Below, in pieces: positions 21,250 through 27,958 of a stretch of 27,958 bases of DNA. Source of the stretch: Streptomyces sp. NRRL WC-3618 (GTDB taxonomy: Bacteria; Actinomycetota; Actinomycetes; Streptomycetales; Streptomycetaceae); the NCBI RefSeq assembly GCF_001280005.1, contig NZ_LGDW01000003.1, positions 1 to 27,958 of the forward strand, given 5' to 3'. A program made the position numbers and the translations under genes. The notes under the pieces are model-generated. The model saw only the letters and a list, made by a program, of their open reading frames with translations, had not been told where the DNA came from and did not search any database. Position 1 is the first letter of the stretch. Every line of letters begins with the position of its first letter.

Positions 21250-23568
21250 GTGACGCGCTCCCGGCGGACTTTTCGGCCGATACCGCGCTCACTCGATCTC
21301 CCGCCGTGGCAGGCTGACCATCCTCCGAACCCTGCTGCCGAAGGGCTTCTCGTGCTGCGTATCCCGCCCGAGGACATCATGTGGATCCGGAACACCTGCG
21401 GGCAGGAGGTCGTCGATGAACTCCAGCGTCAGGGTGGGGAGCACGACTGGTCCGAGCTTCGCCTGAACCGGCCGTTGTGGACCGTGCCCGGCAGCAGTTA
21501 CACCGGTGCGGTGCTCCAGACGATCCACGTCGCGCCTCCGCCCCGGCAACTCGTCCTCAAGGTGATTCCCGCCGGAGCCCCTGGCCGAGAGGCATCCGCC
21601 CACGCGGACGCACTGGAGGCCGTGCCGGAGTTCTCCAAGCTGCACCTGGTCGGCCAGCCGTATCCGCCGCTCGTCCTTCCCGACGGCAGGACCGTGATGT
21701 TCCAGGAGGTCGCCGGCGGCAGTCTGCGGGACGTCACCCCGGCGGGATCCCTCTCCCGGGAGGAGCAGAACCAGGTCGTCGAGGCCGTCGTACGGGGACT
21801 GCTGGCCGAGTGGAACGAAGCCGCCCTGAAAAACGCCGTCCCCGCGCAGGTCACGGTGTCGGACTTCCTCCGCCGCGAACTGGGCGACGTGTGGACGGGC
21901 GGGGGGTCCCTCCAGGCATTCGGCCGGGGCCTGGGTGTCTTCGACCCCGCGCCCCCCTGGCTCTACAGCGACGGTATGCGGCTGCCCAATCCGTACCTGC
22001 TGGTCAAGGGTGGGTACCCCGCGCTCGCGGACCCGACGGTGCCGGTCCTGCGGGGGCTCGGCCACGGGGACCTCCACCTCGACAACATCCTCGTGCCGAG
22101 GCTGGAGAAGGTGGTGCGGTCGCGGGCGTACCGCCTCATCGACCTGTGCACCTTCGGCAAGGACGCGGATCTCGGTCGCGATGTCGCCACCCTGCTCCTC
22201 TCCGCTCTGCTGCCGCACGTGAACCACCCGCAGGAACTGCCGCACGACCAGCGGCACGCGCTCCTCCGGTTCGTCGTCGACCCGGATGCCTCCCATCGCG
22301 CCGACATCGTTTCGGGTGCGGCGGCCCTGGTGGCGGCCGTGCGCGACACCGCCCGCGAGGTGATGCGCGACTGGCGCGACCCCTGGGACCTTCAGTTCCT
22401 GCTCTCGCTGACGGCGGCGGCCCTGCGGTTCACGACGTACACCAAGATCACTGAAGCCGGCCGTACATTTTTCGCGCGGCTTGCTGCGCACGCGGGCGGT
22501 GAAGTGCTGGCCCGGACCCGGGAGGACGGCGCCGGGGCCTGGCCACCGGCCCTGGATCCGGGCCGGGACTCCTTCAGCGTGCCCGGTTTCGGGCACACGG
22601 GCCCGTCCGCGCGTGCTCGGGCAGCGGGCTTCGTGTCGGACCAGGAGCCTCAGCGGCGGCGAGGGCAGACGGAGACAGGGGTACGGGACGACCGCTCGGT
22701 CGTCGGATTCGGCCCTGACCACACGGTGGTGGCCGTCGACAGCGAGGGCGGCGTCCGGCGCTGGACCGTCTCCGGGGACCCGCTCCCCGGGACCGGCGGA
22801 CGTCCGCCGCAGCAGCGGCTCGGCCATCAGTCGCTGGTGGCCTCCCTGACGCACAGCGTGGTGGTGGCCCGCCCGAAGGAACTGGAGATCGTGCACTTTC
22901 CGCAGCGCGGCGGGGCGTTGCGGCCGCCACCGGTCCGGTTGCCGAACGCCGACCACTTCCTGGTCACCAGCGGCGGGGACGTGTTCGCCACCCATGACGG
23001 GAAGTACCTGACCGTCCGCGCCTTCGAGGACGGGGCCCCGATCGAGGCACTGCCCTGCCCGCCCTCGTTGGCGGCGAGCGCGGTCAGCATCGACGCGTCG
23101 GTCGTCGCCATGGCCCGCTCGAGGGAGGTGCACATCCACCGTCGGGACCGCTCGCCGCTCACATTCGGTGTGGCCAACAGCATTCCGCACCTCAGAAACA
23201 AGCTCGTGCAGATGATGACCCCCGATCCGGGTCTGCAGCTCGCGGTCTCTCCTTCGGGAAGCCACGTCGGGTGCGTCACCTTCGAAGAGGTCGTCGTGTG
23301 GAGCACCGACGACGGCCGGGAGGTGTACCGCCGCAAGCTCACCGGCAGGGAGGCCGACGAGGCGCTCGGCGCGAAGTGGATGCGCCTGGTCTGCACCGAG
23401 ACGGGCACGCTGTTCTGGCTCCGGCGCGGCCGACTGGCCATCCCGACCGTCGACGGCGGCACCCAGTTGCGACAGTCCGGTACCTACGCGGACATCGCCC
23501 TCGCCCGGGACGGCACGATGCTCGCGACGCTGGGCACAGAGGGCCGGCTGGAGGTGTGGGACCTGTGA
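21250..23568 (+). CDS. APH-like kinase fused to a C-terminal beta-propeller (WD40-like)
   Basis: A 772-aa two-part protein. Residues about 75-420 form an aminoglycoside-phosphotransferase/protein-kinase-like fold: a glycine-rich loop (GSSYTGAVL), the lysine in LVLKVIPAG (Lys104), a hinge (MFQEVAGGSL), the catalytic loop GLGHGDLHLDNILV (His272, Asp274, Asn279) and a metal-binding Asp298 in RLIDLCTFGKDADLG. All catalytic residues are intact. After a low-complexity linker, about 475-772 show repeated blades of WD40 type: FGPDHTVVAVDSEGGVRRWTVSG, AVSPSGSHVGCVTFEEVVVW, and the terminal ALARDGTMLATLGTEGRLEV WDL. The GTG at 21250 follows GGGGGG by 3 nt and the P450 stop by 13 nt. I infer that the propeller senses a partner and the kinase phosphorylates a protein or small molecule. 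The function is unproven. Confidence 0.85.
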   Translation: MTRSRRTFRPIPRSLDLPPWQADHPPNPAAEGLLVLRIPPEDIMWIRNTCGQEVVDELQRQGGEHDWSELRLNRPLWTVPGSSYTGAVLQTIHVAPPPRQLVLKVIPAGAPGREASAHADALEAVPEFSKLHLVGQPYPPLVLPDGRTVMFQEVAGGSLRDVTPAGSLSREEQNQVVEAVVRGLLAEWNEAALKNAVPAQVTVSDFLRRELGDVWTGGGSLQAFGRGLGVFDPAPPWLYSDGMRLPNPYLLVKGGYPALADPTVPVLRGLGHGDLHLDNILVPRLEKVVRSRAYRLIDLCTFGKDADLGRDVATLLLSALLPHVNHPQELPHDQRHALLRFVVDPDASHRADIVSGAAALVAAVRDTAREVMRDWRDPWDLQFLLSLTAAALRFTTYTKITEAGRTFFARLAAHAGGEVLARTREDGAGAWPPALDPGRDSFSVPGFGHTGPSARARAAGFVSDQEPQRRRGQTETGVRDDRSVVGFGPDHTVVAVDSEGGVRRWTVSGDPLPGTGGRPPQQRLGHQSLVASLTHSVVVARPKELEIVHFPQRGGALRPPPVRLPNADHFLVTSGGDVFATHDGKYLTVRAFEDGAPIEALPCPPSLAASAVSIDASVVAMARSREVHIHRRDRSPLTFGVANSIPHLRNKLVQMMTPDPGLQLAVSPSGSHVGCVTFEEVVVWSTDDGREVYRRKLTGREADEALGAKWMRLVCTETGTLFWLRRGRLAIPTVDGGTQLRQSGTYADIALARDGTMLATLGTEGRLEVWDL

Positions 23569-23623
23569 TCCCGCCGCTCGGTGCCGCGCATGTCCGCGGC
23601 GACGGCTGGGCATGACTGCTCAC

Positions 23624-23651
23624 GCGGTCGGTACGCCGTCGGGCCGACCGC
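23624..23651 (+). other. Hairpin between kinase fusion and S-4TM gene
   Basis: GCGGTCGG and CCGACCGC form a perfect 8-bp stem with a 12-nt loop in the 136-nt gap between the kinase stop and the effector GTG start. It has no T-tract. It could attenuate transcription into the effector, or be a chance GC-rich stem. Confidence 0.4.
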
Positions 23652-23704
23652 CGCCCACACTGGCCGCGCGCACACGGCGGCGCGTCAGCGGATCGGGGGA
23701 AACC

Positions 23705-24622
23705 GTGGCCGTACCGAGCACGCCTATTTTCGAGCGGCAGAACGATCCCGACCTGCTGATACTCCTCAAGGCGGCCTCCGTTTCGCACCGCCGGGCCAAG
23801 AGGCTTGCCTCCGCCCACGTCTCGCTCTCGGTGCTCCTCGCCGCCCTGGGGGTGGCGGGCGTGTTCGCACCCGTGCTCAGGACGCCGGGCACCCTGCTCG
23901 GCCTGGCGTGGGCGCTCGCGTACGCGGCGGGGGCCCGGCTCTGGGGGCGCGGGGAGATGCGGCGCGCGGCTCTGCTCCAGGAGAAGTTCGACGTCCAGCT
24001 GCTCGGACTCCCGTGGAACACCGTCCTCGCCGGCGGCACGGCGCCTCCCGCCGAGGAGGTGGGCCGGGTGGCCCGCCGGTACACGGCTCCGGAGTCGCGG
24101 CTGCACGACTACTTCTTCGAGGCCACCGCGCTGAGCCGCCCGCTGGACGTCTTCGCCTGCCAGTTGCAGACGCTCGGCTGGGGCGCCCGGGTGCGCCGCC
24201 GGTACGCCACGACCGTCACGTGCGCGCTGGTGCTCTGGACCCTGGCGGGTGTCGGGACAGGTCTGGCCCGGTCGATGACCGTGTCCGACCTGCTGCTCCA
24301 CTGGTTCGTTCCCTCGCTGGGACTGCTGCTGCTCGGACTGGACACCGTCGCGGCCCAACGGGACACGGCAGGGGCCCGAGAGCACGCGCGGTCGGTGCTC
24401 CTGGCCGCGATGCACGAGCACGTCTCGCATGGACGGCCCCCGGAGGACGTCCCCGCGCTGCTCCAACTCGCCCGGCAGGGCCAGGACGTGCTGCTTCAGA
24501 CCCGGCTCGGGCAGGTCCGGGTGCCCGACTGGTTCTTCCGCCGGTTCCAGACCTCGGACCGGGAGGACTTCGTGCAGGCCATGCGGGAACTGGACCGGAC
24601 GGCCGCCGACCCCACGCCCTGA
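23705..24622 (+). CDS. S-4TM-type putative pore-forming effector
   Basis: A 305-aa membrane protein. The N-terminal soluble part has the family-style start IFERQNDPDLLILLKAASVS HRRAKRL. It is followed by TM1 (about 38-57) and TM2 (62-79), a cytoplasmic middle with LQEKFDVQLLGLPWN (about 91-105) and ACQLQTLGWGARVRRRY, TM3 (169-188) and TM4 (194-214), then a helical C-terminal domain. RQN, ExFDxxxxGLPWN and CQxxxxxW are the features I associate with S-4TM effectors, predicted to open pores in the cell's own membrane in nucleotide-signalling and other conflict systems. The GTG at 23705 has GGGGGA 4 nt before it. It lies 136 nt after the kinase/propeller gene, suggesting a sensor-effector pair, and ends at a strong terminator. 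Pore activity is inferred. Confidence 0.82.
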   Translation: MAVPSTPIFERQNDPDLLILLKAASVSHRRAKRLASAHVSLSVLLAALGVAGVFAPVLRTPGTLLGLAWALAYAAGARLWGRGEMRRAALLQEKFDVQLLGLPWNTVLAGGTAPPAEEVGRVARRYTAPESRLHDYFFEATALSRPLDVFACQLQTLGWGARVRRRYATTVTCALVLWTLAGVGTGLARSMTVSDLLLHWFVPSLGLLLLGLDTVAAQRDTAGAREHARSVLLAAMHEHVSHGRPPEDVPALLQLARQGQDVLLQTRLGQVRVPDWFFRRFQTSDREDFVQAMRELDRTAADPTP

Positions 24623-24664
24623 CCGAGCCACGGCCGGGCGGCCCGCGGTGCGCTGGGCTCGACG

Positions 24665-24709
24665 ATCACTCAGGGGGCGCGCAGGACATGTACGCGCCCC
24701 CTGAGTGAT
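24665..24709 (+). terminator. 17-bp perfect hairpin terminator
   Basis: ATCACTCAGGGGGCGCG (24665-24681) pairs exactly with 24693-24709 around an 11-nt loop. It lies 42 nt after the S-4TM stop. It closes the P450/kinase/effector cluster and separates it from the NPCBM gene, which begins 183 nt further on with its own upstream region. The rest of 24623-24892 shows no gene. Confidence 0.88.
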
Positions 24710-24892
24710 GCGCGCTCCCACTGCTGGCGGAAGGCCTGGTGAACGCGCCCCGGCTCGCCCCTGCTCGTCCTAGGGTGAGGCACCTCGGCTCGCGTGTGGC
24801 TGCGGATGATGAGCGGGCTTCGTGGGGTGGAGCCGGTGAACGCTCTCTCCGCCGCGCTGTCCCCACCCGGCCGGACGAACAGGGGAGACCAC

Positions 24893-25606
24893 GTGAAGCT
24901 CGAAAAGCAGCAGCCGACCCGTTCCCGCTGGCACATCGGGCCCCGATGGATGGAACTGCTGGTGGTGAGCGTCCTGACCATCGCCACCGGCTACTTCACG
25001 GGGCGGGTGAGCGAGAGGAACTACCAGGCCGACTCCCCGCAGCCGACCGCGACGGTGACCGTGCGGGCCACGGAGACGGTCACGGCGACCCCGGAGGCGA
25101 CCGCGACGCCGACGACACTCGCGGGTGAGGGCGAGAGCGCTTCGGTGGACGGGGAGAACCCCGAGCCCACCGACAGTTCGGGGGTGCGCCCGGCGCAGAG
25201 CTACCTGTCCGACCTCAGCGCCGTCACGTACACGGGTGACTACGGCCCCAGCCCCGTGCTGATGCTCGGCGTCAACCACCCCAAGAGCGTCAGGCTCGGC
25301 TGCAACACCTCGAGCTACGACAGCGTCACGTACGACGTGAGCAGCTACAAGCGGCTGAAGGCAACCCTCGGCATCCCGTCCGACGCGGACAACGCGATCG
25401 GCTCGGTGGCGGCGATCAAGGTGTTCGACGCCTCGGGACGACAGATCGCCGACGCGGTGCAGTTCCGCTCCAGTGACACCGCCGACCTCTCCGTCGACAT
25501 CAGCGGCCAGGACCAGATCAAAATCACCTGCGCCCTGGTGAAATCGGGCGATCCCAACCGCTCCGCGACGACGAGCGGCCTCGGCGACGCGATCCTGACC
25601 TCCTGA
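24893..25606 (+). CDS. Membrane-anchored NPCBM-domain protein
   Basis: A 237-aa protein starting MKLEKQQPTRSRWHIGPRW. The single TM anchor is at about 20-38 (MELLVVSVLTIATGYFTGRV). A Thr/Pro/Ala-rich spacer (48-100) probably crosses the cell wall. The C-terminal domain (103-237) fits NPCBM/NEW2, a putative carbohydrate-binding module: SYLSDLSAVTYTGDYG, YDSVTYDVSSYKRLKATLGI and AIKVFDASGRQIADAVQF with SVDISGQDQIKIT. It faces outside with the domain displayed on a stalk. The GTG at 24893 has AGGGGAGA 6 nt upstream. It stands outside the preceding operon by a terminator and is convergent with glgB. Ligand unknown; similar proteins are common in Streptomyces, sometimes near toxin-like or kinase genes. 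Confidence 0.88.
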   Translation: MKLEKQQPTRSRWHIGPRWMELLVVSVLTIATGYFTGRVSERNYQADSPQPTATVTVRATETVTATPEATATPTTLAGEGESASVDGENPEPTDSSGVRPAQSYLSDLSAVTYTGDYGPSPVLMLGVNHPKSVRLGCNTSSYDSVTYDVSSYKRLKATLGIPSDADNAIGSVAAIKVFDASGRQIADAVQFRSSDTADLSVDISGQDQIKITCALVKSGDPNRSATTSGLGDAILTS

Positions 25607-25631
25607 ATTTTGTACGTGGCTGCGCCGGGGA

Positions 25632-27958
<2,327 letters not shown>

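Noticed and set aside
21289..23613. Minus-strand open frame (774 codons) opposite the kinase-propeller gene
   Set aside because: Shadow of the plus-strand gene, which has clear kinase and propeller motifs. The minus product has no recognisable fold.

Overview
The window is very GC-rich, has strong G/C third-position bias, GTG and TTG starts, and start-stop overlaps between paired genes. Its gene content (a TTA-containing gene, a small-protein cluster next to an XRE regulator, a conservon-like P450, a HelD-like ATPase, glgB) fits the chromosome of a Streptomyces or close relative. No rRNA, tRNA or CRISPR array was seen.

Layout. (1) 102-2642: a TetR repressor and a divergent 14-TM MFS exporter, with three matching palindromes between them. 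(2) 2752-5214: a strong terminator, then four tiny overlapping minus-strand genes divergent from an XRE-TPR regulator. (3) 5391-8856: a scarred region. It holds a transposase tail abutting the tail of an unrelated minus-strand gene, an intact 628-aa lipoprotein gene of unknown function, and a frameshifted IS5-like transposase tail. (4) 8922-12549: a coupled pair of unknown genes (one a zinc-ribbon protein), a VOC protein, an APH(6)/hydroxyurea-type phosphotransferase and a methyltransferase whose second codon is TTA. (5) 12607-17319: a secreted class-C beta-lactamase-like lipoprotein, an ASCH protein, an epimerase divergent from an Lrp/AsnC regulator, and a MerR-thioredoxin operon ending in a perfect terminator. 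(6) 17416-19719: a HelD-like RNA polymerase-recycling ATPase. (7) 19797-24709: a P450 lacking ExxR, 13 nt before an APH-like kinase fused to a C-terminal beta-propeller, then a four-TM S-4TM-type putative pore-forming effector and a strong terminator. (8) 24893-25606: a membrane-anchored NPCBM-domain protein. (9) 25632 to the right edge: glycogen branching enzyme GlgB, reading leftward, probably cut at its N-terminus.

The most interesting part is 19797-24709. A kinase/WD40 fusion beside an S-4TM effector has the sensor/signalling-plus-pore layout of a predicted conflict or antiphage system, and a P450 is closely spaced upstream. This is inference from domain content and order and has not been demonstrated. 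From memory, MerR-thioredoxin-HelD lies near glgB in other Streptomyces, so 19.7-25.6 kb may be an insertion into conserved synteny. That comparison could not be run here. A secondary candidate is the XRE-TPR plus four-small-protein module at 2.9-5.2 kb.
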